Source: Desmonostoc vinosum HA7617-LM4
Lineage (GTDB): Bacteria; Cyanobacteriota; Cyanobacteriia; Cyanobacteriales; Nostocaceae
Length of the DNA stretch: 64,000 nucleotides
Direction of reading: 5' to 3'
NCBI GenBank assembly: GCA_019359515.1
Contig: JAHHHC010000014.1
Span: 62,001-126,000 of the forward strand
Shown here: one piece after another, positions 28,895-37,410 of the stretch
Layout of the letters: each line of letters opens with the position of its first letter
How positions within the stretch are numbered: the first letter of the stretch is position 1
Notes under the pieces: generated by a model
Told to the model about the DNA's origin: nothing
The model's input: only the letters and a program-made list of their open reading frames with translations
Databases searched by the model: none
Made by a program: the position numbers and the translations under genes

Positions 28895-30532
28895 ATGATC
28901 CAGCACAGTTATCTTCGACCAAAGTTGTATTGGTTAAATCAACTATCCCTCACACTACGTCGGCTATTTATTGCCTTGTTGGCTATGATCATGTTCTGGT
29001 GGGGATTACTACCAGAAATTGCTCTAGCTGAAACTCAAACATTACCCCCTCGCCAACAACCACTACAACCTGTCAAAACCCCCACCCAACCAGTTCAAAC
29101 TTCGATACAACCTTATCTGGATCGGGTGATTAAGCAATTGACTGAGTTTCGTCTGGAAAATGGCATGAAGTTTATTGTTTTGGAACGACATGAAGCGCCA
29201 GTAGTTTCATTTCTTACCTACGCAGATGTCGGTGGTGTGGATGAACCAACTGGAAAAACTGGTGTAGCGCACTTTCTAGAGCATTTAGCTTTTAAAGGAA
29301 CAACACGCATCGGTACAAAAGACTACAAAGCAGAGAAACCGTTACTGGAACGCTTGGAACAGTTGGATACCCAAATTCAAACAGCGAAAGCCGATGGTAA
29401 AAAAGATGAAGTTGCCCGGTTGCAAGCTGAGTTTAAGCAAGTAGAATCACAAGCAGCCGAGTTAGTTAAGCAAAACGAACTAGGGCAAATCGTCGAACAA
29501 GCAGGTGGCACAGGTTTAAATGCCAACACTTCTACCGAAGCAACTCGTTATTTTTACAGCTTTCCGGCGAACAAGTTGGAACTGTGGATGTCGTTGGAAT
29601 CAGAGCGATTTTTAGAGCCTGTATTTCGCGAGTTTTACAAAGAAAAAGATGTGATTCTGGAGGAACGACGCCTGCGGGTAGAAAATTCGCCTATTGGCTT
29701 GATGGTAGAAAAGTTTCAAGATGCTGCTTATAAAGTCCATCCTTATCGACGCCCGGTGATTGGTTATGACGAAGATATCCGTAACTTGACGGTGGCAGAT
29801 GTCCAGAAGTTTTTTGATGACTACTACGTACCAAGTAATTTAACGATCGCCATTGTTGGAGATGTTAACCCAAGTGAAGTTAAAAAACTGGCGCAAGTTT
29901 ACTTTGGACGTTATCGGGCAAAACCCAAAGCCCAGTTTAAAATCGCAGCGGAACCCCAGCAAAAGCAAATCAGGGAGGTAAGTGTACAGTTCCCTTCTCA
30001 ACCTTTGTATTTGGAAGGTTATCATCGCCCAGCAGTTACCCATCCAGATAATGCGGTTTATGAGATTATTGGCAGTTTGCTAAGTAATGGACGCACATCG
30101 CGGCTATATAAGTCTTTGGTGGAGAAGCAACGCTTGGCGTTGAATGCTCAAGGTTTTAGTGGATTTCCTGGAGATAAGTATCCAAATTTGATGCTTTTCT
30201 TTGCTTTAACAGCTCCTGGGCGTACAGTTGATGAGTTGGCAGTGGCTTTACGTCAGGAAATAGACTCTTTGAAGAATACACCTGTTTCTGCGACTGAGTT
30301 GCAACGAGTGAAAACTCAAGCACGGGCGGGTTTGTTACGCACTCTCAATTCCAATATGGGGATGGCACAACAGTTGCTGGAATATGAAGTGAAAACGGGT
30401 TCTTGGCGGAATTTGTTTAAGCAGTTGGATGAAATTGCAGCGGTGACGGTTGGTGATATTCAACGGGTGGCAAAGGCAACGTTTACGCCAGAAAATCGCA
30501 CTATTGGTAAGTTGTTGTCAAAAGAAAAATGA
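28895..30532 (+). CDS. M16 zinc peptidase, catalytic subunit type
   Basis: A 545-residue pitrilysin-family protease. The inverted zinc motif HFLEH is at ~126-130, with the third ligand Glu in NTSTEATRYF (~213). An N-terminal hydrophobic segment (IALLAMIMFWWGLLPEIALA) ends in ALA-E and predicts export to the periplasm. A helical insertion (LERLEQLDTQIQTAKADGKK onward, ~150-200) lies between the HxxEH motif and the distal Glu. The next gene encodes a related subunit without the zinc motif, the usual arrangement of bacterial heterodimeric M16 peptidases. Confidence 0.92.
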   Translation: MIQHSYLRPKLYWLNQLSLTLRRLFIALLAMIMFWWGLLPEIALAETQTLPPRQQPLQPVKTPTQPVQTSIQPYLDRVIKQLTEFRLENGMKFIVLERHEAPVVSFLTYADVGGVDEPTGKTGVAHFLEHLAFKGTTRIGTKDYKAEKPLLERLEQLDTQIQTAKADGKKDEVARLQAEFKQVESQAAELVKQNELGQIVEQAGGTGLNANTSTEATRYFYSFPANKLELWMSLESERFLEPVFREFYKEKDVILEERRLRVENSPIGLMVEKFQDAAYKVHPYRRPVIGYDEDIRNLTVADVQKFFDDYYVPSNLTIAIVGDVNPSEVKKLAQVYFGRYRAKPKAQFKIAAEPQQKQIREVSVQFPSQPLYLEGYHRPAVTHPDNAVYEIIGSLLSNGRTSRLYKSLVEKQRLALNAQGFSGFPGDKYPNLMLFFALTAPGRTVDELAVALRQEIDSLKNTPVSATELQRVKTQARAGLLRTLNSNMGMAQQLLEYEVKTGSWRNLFKQLDEIAAVTVGDIQRVAKATFTPENRTIGKLLSKEK

Positions 30533-30560
30533 ACCGCACCAGACGCAAAGGAACAGAGAC

Positions 30561-32078
30561 ATGCAGAGATATCAGGTGAAGGATAGAAGGCGAATGAAGT
30601 TCAAAATTAAAGATGGGAAGAGGTTGGTTTATGCTTTGGTAGTTGCTTTTGCCTTTTTAGCGTTTACTTTTAATTTTTCTTGGGCAGCAGCAGCAGCGGC
30701 TAAGCATTATACGGAGTTGCAGTTAGCGCCTTTGCCTGAGATTAAAGTACCTAAGTATGAGCGGTTTGTTTTACAAAATGGTTTGGTTGTCTATTTGATG
30801 GAGGATCATGAACTGCCGTTGGTGAATGGTACAGCTATTATTCGTACAGGAAGCCGTTGGGAACCATTAGAGAAAGTCGGGTTAGCCGATTTGGTGGGTA
30901 CAGTACTGCGGACTGGAGGTACTAACAAGCATTCACCTGATGAGTTGAACCAGATGCTGGAACAACGAGCAGCAGCGGTAGAAACTAGTATTAGCGAGGC
31001 TGCTGGGAATGCAAGTTTTCAAGCACTCAGCGAAGATGTAGAAACGGTGTTTGGGCTATTTGCTGAGGTGCTGCGAGAACCTGCGTTTGCTCAAGAAAAG
31101 CTAGATTTGGCTAAGACTCAGGAAAGGGGTAGTATTGCCCGTCGCAATGATAGCCCAGATGAGATTGCAGGTAGGGAATTTCGCAAGTTGATTTATGGCA
31201 AGGATAGCCCCTATGCTCGGACTACGGAGTATACTACCTTGGATCAGGTTTCTCGTGAAGATTTGCTGAAGTTTTATCAGCAATATTTTCATCCCAATAA
31301 TATAATTTTGGGGATTGTGGGTGATTTTGATCCGAAAAAAATGCGATCGCTCATTCAAGCCAAGTTTGGTAATTGGCAACCTAACCCCAAAATCGCTAAG
31401 TCTCCGTTACCAGAGGTATCACCAGCTAATACTGGTGGAGTCTTTTTTGTAAATCAGCCACAACTGACTCAGAGCAATATTTTAATTGGGCATTTGGGAG
31501 GAAGATTCGATAATCCCGATTATGCCGCCCTAGATGTGTTAAATGGAGTATTAAATGGCTTTGGTGGACGCTTGTTTAATGAAGTGCGATCGCGTCAAGG
31601 TTTAGCTTATTCTGTATATGGCGTTTGGAGTCCCCGCTACGATTACCCAGGCATATTCATCGCTGGTGGACAAACACGTTCTGATGCTACTGTACAATTT
31701 GTCAAAGCGTTACAAGCCGAAATCAAGCGCATCCAAAACCAAAAAGTAACAGCCCGAGAACTAACTTTTGCCAAAGAGTCTACACTCAACTCTTTTGTAT
31801 TCAACTTTCAAGACCCCAGTCAAACTTTAACGCGGTTAATGCGATATGAATATTTCGGCTACCCAGCTGACTTTCTGTTTCGCTATCAAAAAGCTGTAGC
31901 CGCCACCACAGCAGCCGACGTACAACGAGTAGCAAAACAATACCTCAAACCAGAAAAACTTGTCACACTAGTAGTCGGAAATCAAACCACAATTCAACCA
32001 CCTTTAACACAACTAGCGACACAAATAACACCAATAGATGTGACAATTCCAACCCCACAACCACAAGCAAAGAATTAA
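30561..32078 (+). CDS. M16 peptidase, non-catalytic partner subunit
   Basis: An M16-family protein of 505 residues. Where the catalytic gene has HxxEH, this one has GLADLVGTVLRTGG, so it cannot bind zinc there. It keeps the substrate-binding R/Y region near the C-terminus (FNEVRSRQGLAYSVYGVW), the feature of the non-catalytic half. A signal peptide (ALVVAFAFLAFTFNFSWAAA) predicts periplasmic location. I start at the ATG at 30561, which has AAGGA eight bases upstream; an ATG at 30594 is an alternative. The frame is open further upstream (to 30450) but overlaps the preceding gene. It forms an operon with the catalytic subunit, 28 bp apart. Confidence 0.9.
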   Translation: MQRYQVKDRRRMKFKIKDGKRLVYALVVAFAFLAFTFNFSWAAAAAAKHYTELQLAPLPEIKVPKYERFVLQNGLVVYLMEDHELPLVNGTAIIRTGSRWEPLEKVGLADLVGTVLRTGGTNKHSPDELNQMLEQRAAAVETSISEAAGNASFQALSEDVETVFGLFAEVLREPAFAQEKLDLAKTQERGSIARRNDSPDEIAGREFRKLIYGKDSPYARTTEYTTLDQVSREDLLKFYQQYFHPNNIILGIVGDFDPKKMRSLIQAKFGNWQPNPKIAKSPLPEVSPANTGGVFFVNQPQLTQSNILIGHLGGRFDNPDYAALDVLNGVLNGFGGRLFNEVRSRQGLAYSVYGVWSPRYDYPGIFIAGGQTRSDATVQFVKALQAEIKRIQNQKVTARELTFAKESTLNSFVFNFQDPSQTLTRLMRYEYFGYPADFLFRYQKAVAATTAADVQRVAKQYLKPEKLVTLVVGNQTTIQPPLTQLATQITPIDVTIPTPQPQAKN

Positions 32079-32104
32079 TCCAAATAGGGAGTGGGGAGCT
32101 GACA

Positions 32105-32216
32105 GGTGTAGGTTTTTAATATTTTGCGTTTTGATTGACGCAAGACGGGGAGACGCACAGAAAGATTTCGGAACGGAAAAATAGGCTTTTTCGGATTGAA
32201 TGTGAAAAACCTACAC
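32105..32216 (-). mobile_element. MITE-like element with GTAGGTTTTT ends, copy B
   Basis: About 112 bp bounded by GTGTAGGTTTTT and AAAAACCTACAC. Read on the minus strand it aligns along its whole length with 48130-48249, sharing AAAAAGCCTATTTTTCCGTT and CCGAAATCTTTCT. It lies in the spacer between the M16 pair and the RTX gene. The rest of the 252-bp spacer holds a separate hairpin (GTGTTGGCTTCGACTTCGCT and its complement, about 32250-32300). Confidence 0.7.
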
Positions 32217-32330
32217 TTGTGAGGAAGTGGGAGTAGGGATATACCAGGGTGTTGGCTTCGACTTCGCTCAGCCAACACCGTGTCCTGAGCAAAGTCGAAG
32301 GGCACAATCGCGATTGGTACAATATTGATT

Positions 32331-33569
32331 CTAAAAAATTATTGACTCAGAGCTAATCTGGTTAAAAGTAATACCTGAAAGCAGTAATACCCCTTGATTT
32401 AATCCACAATTAAGTTCAAAGCGTACACCAGCTTGGGTATCCGAAATTCTCCCTTGAGCAAACATTTTCTCTAACCAATTATCACTATTAGCATAACCCC
32501 AATTCTGAAATACAATTTTATCGATACCAACCTGAAAATCTCGAATTACATCATATTCACCTTTAAGCAAGCTGTCTTGACGGTTAAAAACAAACTTGTC
32601 ATAACCATCGCCACCACATAAAATATCACTACCACGACCACCATTTAGGAGGTCATCATCCCAACCACCATAAAGCTTATCATTACCCCTAGATCCATAT
32701 AACGCATCATCGCCTTTACCACCTTCTTGAATATCATCACCTTTGTACCCATATAACCTGTCATTTCCCAGGCTGCCATAAATTTTATCTGCCCGATTAG
32801 TTCCCTTGAGGCGATCGCTCCAAATCGTTCCATAGATAACGTCTTCACCCAAGTTACCGATTAAAGTATCTCCTTGAAATTCAACGGCACTAGTATTAAT
32901 TTCTATGACAGTTATATTAGTATTGCGTTTAAACTTCTGGCGATAAGTACCAGTGGCTTTAGCTGTCAGTGAGTCCTCTTGATTATTACCATCAATATCA
33001 GCAGTTTGTTGGCTACTAGTAATAGTGACGTTACGACTACTTCCAATCTGAAAATTACCAATCTGCTTAGAAGAAATTAAATTACCTTGGATACCAAAAT
33101 AATCTAATACTTTAGGTTTATTGATATCTGTAGTGTCTAACACCACAAAAGTTGCTTTTGACGTTGCTCTGTTATATTCAGTTTTGTAGTTTTCAATTTC
33201 TTTAGCTGTGAGATTTAAATCTGCTTCAAAATTGAACGAGAAGTTTTGTTTAGCGCCAACATCAAAACTCGCAACTACTTTGATTTGATTGTTAGCACTG
33301 CCCTCAAAAGGCCCTTCTAAACCAATGCCAGAACTATTAGTAAATAGCGAAGAGAAAGTTGGGTCAGCTTGAAAAATAGCTCCGGCGTCAATCACAGCAG
33401 CAGCAACGCCATCTTTGGTTAACGTTTCTACTTGAGCGCTAGTCAATGCTCCCGAAGGAGTTTGATTATAGTTGGAGAAAGAAGCAACACCTTCAGCTTC
33501 AGCAAAGTTAGGATTGGGATTAGGAAGTGGATCTAAAATTGGTTGGAGAAATAGAGTCTGCGACAGCAT
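32331..33569 (-). CDS. RTX calcium-binding protein, large
   Basis: A 412-residue acidic protein without an N-terminal signal peptide. The N-terminal ~220 residues are a beta-rich unknown region. Residues ~225-345 carry about nine RTX nonapeptide-like repeats (GSLGNDRLYGYKGDD type) that form a Ca2+-binding beta roll. The end (DKFVFNRQD... to the C-terminus) resembles the secretion-signal region of type I substrates. It lies last in a same-strand series after the ABC exporter, HlyD and PpiC genes, so it is a plausible cargo of that system. The role outside the cell is unknown. Confidence 0.88.
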   Translation of the reverse strand: MLSQTLFLQPILDPLPNPNPNFAEAEGVASFSNYNQTPSGALTSAQVETLTKDGVAAAVIDAGAIFQADPTFSSLFTNSSGIGLEGPFEGSANNQIKVVASFDVGAKQNFSFNFEADLNLTAKEIENYKTEYNRATSKATFVVLDTTDINKPKVLDYFGIQGNLISSKQIGNFQIGSSRNVTITSSQQTADIDGNNQEDSLTAKATGTYRQKFKRNTNITVIEINTSAVEFQGDTLIGNLGEDVIYGTIWSDRLKGTNRADKIYGSLGNDRLYGYKGDDIQEGGKGDDALYGSRGNDKLYGGWDDDLLNGGRGSDILCGGDGYDKFVFNRQDSLLKGEYDVIRDFQVGIDKIVFQNWGYANSDNWLEKMFAQGRISDTQAGVRFELNCGLNQGVLLLSGITFNQISSESIIF

Positions 33570-33726
33570 AAAATTCTCCTTTTATCCTGTTATGTATTTT
33601 ATCTACGAAATATATACAGCAGGGAACAGGAAACAGGGTTAAAAGTCTTTTATTATATGACTCTGTTCTTAAAACTTGTACCTCATTTACCTGCAATCTG
33701 CTATATCAGTATTACAAATTACAACA

Positions 33727-34617
33727 CTAGCCAATCAGATCAACGCCTACCACAATACCTATCAGATCACGACCGCTAGGAAGTTGAGCAAAAATCAATG
33801 TATCAAGTTCACTAAAAGCAGATGTAATTCCAAATCTATAAGTCCCAGTTGGGTTCAACTGTAACTCATCAATACCTATTTCAAAGTCAAAAATAATCGC
33901 ATAGTCATCGGAACCAGCGGCAGTATAAAAAGAACCTTCTTCATCCCCAAGCACAAATATATCTTTCTTACCATCGGGGGAAAAACTCGTGATAGTGCCA
34001 GTTTTGTCAACCGCACCACCACCCACCAATGAATCGATCTCAAAGGTTCCTGTACCACCACCAAACCCATTGAGAATGTCGCTACCAGCACCCCCAACAA
34101 GATAATCCTCAAAGAATCCTTCAGGAGCATCAGGAGATCCATTAGAACCTCCATTCAGTTCATCATCACCACTGCCACCAAACAATACGTCACTACCATC
34201 ACTTCCATAGAGTTTGTCCTTGCCAGCTTCACCAAAAAGCAAGTCATCTCCAATACTGCCGAACAGAGCATCATTGTCGAGGCCTCCATAAAGGATGTCA
34301 TTGCCAAGACCCCCATTGAGCTGATCGTTGCCACTACCCCCATAAAGGTTATCATCGCCAAGGCTGCCGCTTAAGTTATCATTACCGCTACCCCCATAAA
34401 GGGTGTCGTCGCCAAGGTTGCCGAACAAAAAATCATTGCCACCCCGCCCATTCAGTATGGAATTGCCTCCATTACCTGCAAAAATTTTGTCGTTACCACC
34501 TCCACCAGTTAAAATGTCACTACCACCAATTCCATAAATACTGTAACGATTAAGATTAGTATCTCCACCAGGCACACTTAATACATCATTGCGACTAGTT
34601 CCTCGTAAGGTAGGCAT
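33727..34617 (-). CDS. RTX calcium-binding protein, short
   Basis: A 296-residue protein built mainly of RTX repeats. About thirteen GGxGxDxLxG-type nonapeptides occupy ~25-165 (GGSGNDNLSGSLGDDNLYGG), followed by a beta-rich C-terminal region with FEIGIDELQL. It has no signal peptide, as expected of a type I secretion substrate. It sits 157 bp upstream of the larger RTX gene on the same strand. TCTCTCCTCAA on the plus strand next to the ATG gives a good GAGGAGAGA ribosome site. Confidence 0.9.
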   Translation of the reverse strand: MPTLRGTSRNDVLSVPGGDTNLNRYSIYGIGGSDILTGGGGNDKIFAGNGGNSILNGRGGNDFLFGNLGDDTLYGGSGNDNLSGSLGDDNLYGGSGNDQLNGGLGNDILYGGLDNDALFGSIGDDLLFGEAGKDKLYGSDGSDVLFGGSGDDELNGGSNGSPDAPEGFFEDYLVGGAGSDILNGFGGGTGTFEIDSLVGGGAVDKTGTITSFSPDGKKDIFVLGDEEGSFYTAAGSDDYAIIFDFEIGIDELQLNPTGTYRFGITSAFSELDTLIFAQLPSGRDLIGIVVGVDLIG

Positions 34618-34820
34618 ACTTTTTCTCTCCTCAATTTGAACGTTTATTTTCTAGCCAAATGGCTAAAACCAAGATTTTTGGTGAAAGTTTTATACTATGA
34701 GGGTTATGGATTATTTTCTGCCGAAAGCGATAAAAGAGGTAACTTTGCTAACAGGACGATGTTTACTTTTATTGCAAAATAGCTTTCTTGAAATTGCACT
34801 TGGAAAAAATTAGGTTTTAT

Positions 34821-35369
34821 CTACAAAATATCCCCACCGAATATAGGGACGTCATTTTGTTGGTATTGAATAAGAATGGTGTCAGCTTTGCCATCATGCG
34901 TTGAATCAAAGCCTGCAAATACCAAATCTTTTTGATTGATTATATTTGCTACGATGTCAATCTTATAATCTCTAGACGCACTGAAATCAGCTATGAAATT
35001 AGCATTATTCCCTTTAGTCTCTTGGAGATTATTGTTACCAGCAGTACCAATCAAAATGTCGCGGTCTGCTGTCCTTAAAAGGGCGTTGTTCCCAAAAAAA
35101 TCAGTTTCCTGACTGGAGCTTGTATCTATAAATGCGGGAGCGTCGCCGTCAATGCTGATTAAAAACGTAATGGAGGAATCATTGGCTGTTACAGTAGTTT
35201 TATTCGATGTCGCTCCGATTATAAAAACTTCTTCTTTTTTGCTAATTTTCCGGCCTGTAGGGGAAGTAGCTATTACATTTATACTACTGCCAGCACCAGT
35301 TGTATTGGTGTAGGACAGACCTCTGACAGAAACACTGCTACTGGAAACTCTGGCTTTAAAGGTACTCAT
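34821..35369 (-). CDS. Unknown protein with an RTX-like fragment
   Basis: A 182-residue, Ser/Thr/Asn-rich beta-type protein without cysteine or signal peptide. One segment near residue 100 (TADRDILIGTAGNNNL) looks like a single degenerate RTX unit, and the C-terminal ~50 residues (FSASRDYKIDIVANIINQKD) resemble the end region of the two RTX neighbours. It may be another type I cargo. I do not recognise a family. Confidence 0.65.
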   Translation of the reverse strand: MSTFKARVSSSSVSVRGLSYTNTTGAGSSINVIATSPTGRKISKKEEVFIIGATSNKTTVTANDSSITFLISIDGDAPAFIDTSSSQETDFFGNNALLRTADRDILIGTAGNNNLQETKGNNANFIADFSASRDYKIDIVANIINQKDLVFAGFDSTHDGKADTILIQYQQNDVPIFGGDIL

Positions 35370-35850
35370 TACACTCTCTCTTTACCCTGCTTGAGTGGTA
35401 ATATCAGCCTTACAACTCCTCTAATCTTGAAGCGTCAACTTTGGTACTTATAATTAGAGACTAAACTGTGAAAGTGTTACCATTATTGACTTGATATCAG
35501 GATTGAATACTATCGCACTAGTGCAACTGAATTTTACGGCGTTGCTGAATCAAAGTACGAAAATCTCGCGATTAATGAAGAGATATTCGTGATTAATGGA
35601 AGCATAAGCCTTGCAACCATCTCACGAACTATGTTAGTGTATGTTTGCATAAATTTAGAAAACTGCTGAAAACTATATTGGAGTTATAGTTTTCAGCAAT
35701 TTTTGAACATCCAATAGTAGGTTGAGTAGAGTATTGAATAACCCAACAAAATAATTGCCCCTAAGTGTTGGTTTTCTTGCTCACTCTAGCCTGCTTTGGT
35801 TTTTAAGCTTCATATCAAGCCAATTCAGTTTTATCAGCTAGCCACTTCTG
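35370..35850. other. Gene-free spacer with an IS-end-like sequence
   Basis: No gene is seen. About 35533-35563 (ACGGCGTTGCTGAATCAAAG and on) resembles the terminal sequence of cyanobacterial insertion sequences, but no transposase or second end is found. A strong hairpin lies at 35665-35697, listed separately. Confidence 0.4.
35665..35697. terminator. Perfect 13-bp hairpin
   Basis: GCTGAAAACTATA / TATAGTTTTCAGC with a 7-base loop, followed on the plus strand by AATTTTTG. It lies 154 bp beyond the stop of the minus-strand double-glycine gene and could end that transcript, although the T-rich side faces the plus strand, where no gene is known upstream. Confidence 0.6.
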
Positions 35851-36150
35851 CTATCTGCTAACGGAAATAGCGTTAACGAAAGTTTCAGAACGGCCGCGTT
35901 CGGTTTGTACACCACCAATAACACTAGTGAAGGTTCCTCTGCCGCTAGTAGCATCGGAGCTAACAACTAATTCAGCTGTATATCCTCTTAAGCCACCCAA
36001 GTTAGTAGTAACTGTCTTAGTGTATGTTTCGTCAACAACGGCTCTAACTCTCTTGTCTGAAGTAAAGGTGTTCCTGATTGTAGTACCACGACCACCAAAG
36101 ATTTCTTCAGAGGTATTTTCCAAGTAGCTTAGATCAGAAATAATCATCAT
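35851..36150 (-). CDS. Double-glycine leader protein, candidate C39-exporter substrate
   Basis: A 99-residue small protein. The first 20 residues (MMIISDLSYLENTSEEIFGG) form a double-glycine leader with Ile at -4, of the type seen in cyanobacterial bacteriocin-like precursors. The mature part (RGTTIRNTFTSDKRVRAVVD onward) is Thr/Val/Arg-rich, predicted beta, without Cys. Cleavage after GG by the C39 domain of the exporter encoded upstream is likely. GGGAG precedes the ATG. It is on the same strand as the PpiC, HlyD and ABC genes. The function of the exported product is unknown. Confidence 0.78.
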   Translation of the reverse strand: MMIISDLSYLENTSEEIFGGRGTTIRNTFTSDKRVRAVVDETYTKTVTTNLGGLRGYTAELVVSSDATSGRGTFTSVIGGVQTERGRSETFVNAISVSR

Positions 36151-36481
36151 CTTTCTCCCGAATGTGTAAGTTGTTTGGGATTTTTGCCTTAACCAATTTG
36201 TGTTTGTTGGTTACACATTTACTATATGTCTGCTTTGATAAAAAGTCAATAGCTTTTGCAGAAAAATACTAAAAAAATGATTAGTACTTTTGATTTTATT
36301 AAGCAAGTATTTAACAAAAATAAAGGATAAAAACGCATAAAAAAATAAAGCAGCGAAAGTAAATTTTCGTTGTCTGACATGAGTTACAGTGATTAATTTT
36401 TATGTTTTAATCATGCCAAAAATATTTTTTGTAAATGGGAGGAATTAAAGGTTTTAAAGCTTGGTGTTGTGAGTAACAGAT
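36151..36481. promoter_or_regulatory. AT-rich upstream region of the double-glycine gene
   Basis: A 331-bp AT-rich spacer without a gene. It holds small hairpins TAACCAA..TTGGTTA (about 36191-36215) and CAGCGAAA..TTTTCGTTG (about 36350-36375). It probably carries the promoter for the 35851-36150 gene; I could not assign -35/-10 boxes with confidence. Confidence 0.35.
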
Positions 36482-37264
36482 TTAAGATTGTTCTAGTAAT
36501 TGATGCGGCGATCGCAAACTATTCTCTGAGTTTATTTGCAGATAAATTTCCACCGCTTGGACTTGTTGCCTTAACCAGTCAGAAAATGATTCTGTAATAA
36601 TTTTTTGCCGCAATTTTTCATCTAGTTGGGGTTGAATAACTTCTTCCACCCAAATTAAATGCACTCCCTTGGAAGTCGTAATTGGCTTGAGAACTTCTGG
36701 TGGTGCAGCAGCAAAGATAGCTGCTGCAATCTCAGGACGAAAATCTTTGCGGTATTGGAATCCCTGATATCCATAAGTGCGGCGGAGTTCTGGTTCTGAG
36801 ATATATAGACGGGCGACTTGTGGAAAGCTGATTTCACCTTCTTTTAGGGCATAAAAAAGCTCTAAAGCTAAGTCTCGTGCATCAAAGAGAACTTCGTAGG
36901 TGACAGCAGCAACATAATCTAGTTGGTGTTCATAAAAGAACTTTTCAACTTGATCTGAAAATAATTGATTTGCTAACTTCTTGAACAAAACATTGTTGTA
37001 GGTTAATTCTTCAAACTCATTCACAGATAGGTGATGTTTTTCTAACCATGTCCAAGTATCTTTGGCTTTTACAAGCCCTTCTGCAAACCTTAAATCATCT
37101 CCTGCTTGCTGTAGTTCTTCTGGTATGACTGTAATTCCCAGATTTTGAGCTGTTTCAGCAATAATGCTTTGGGATGCTATTGTATTGACTACATCAGGTA
37201 TTTGGCAGGAAAGTTTAAGGCTGTGAATAATATCGGAACTAGAAATTATCAAGCTCTGGGGCAT
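36482..37264 (-). CDS. PpiC-type peptidyl-prolyl isomerase (SurA-like)
   Basis: A 260-residue protein with an N-terminal helical chaperone-like part and a parvulin domain at ~115-225 (YEVLFDARDLALELF, ISEPELRRTYGYQGF, ITTSKGVHLIWVEEV). No signal peptide is visible, so it may act in the cytoplasm on precursors before export. Such proteins commonly accompany HlyD and C39 transporters in cyanobacterial peptide clusters. GGAGG eight to nine bases before the ATG at 37264 supports the start. Confidence 0.82.
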   Translation of the reverse strand: MPQSLIISSSDIIHSLKLSCQIPDVVNTIASQSIIAETAQNLGITVIPEELQQAGDDLRFAEGLVKAKDTWTWLEKHHLSVNEFEELTYNNVLFKKLANQLFSDQVEKFFYEHQLDYVAAVTYEVLFDARDLALELFYALKEGEISFPQVARLYISEPELRRTYGYQGFQYRKDFRPEIAAAIFAAAPPEVLKPITTSKGVHLIWVEEVIQPQLDEKLRQKIITESFSDWLRQQVQAVEIYLQINSENSLRSPHQLLEQS

Positions 37265-37410
37265 AATACGATACCTCCAATATATTGAGGGAGTAGGGAG
37301 TGGGGAGTGGGGAGTGGGGGAAGAAAGTTTTTGTTTTATTTGTAGGATTTATGAGGGAGTGACGGAAGAATCAAACCGTAAGTCCTGATTTGTATTACGC
37401 AGCATTTTGA

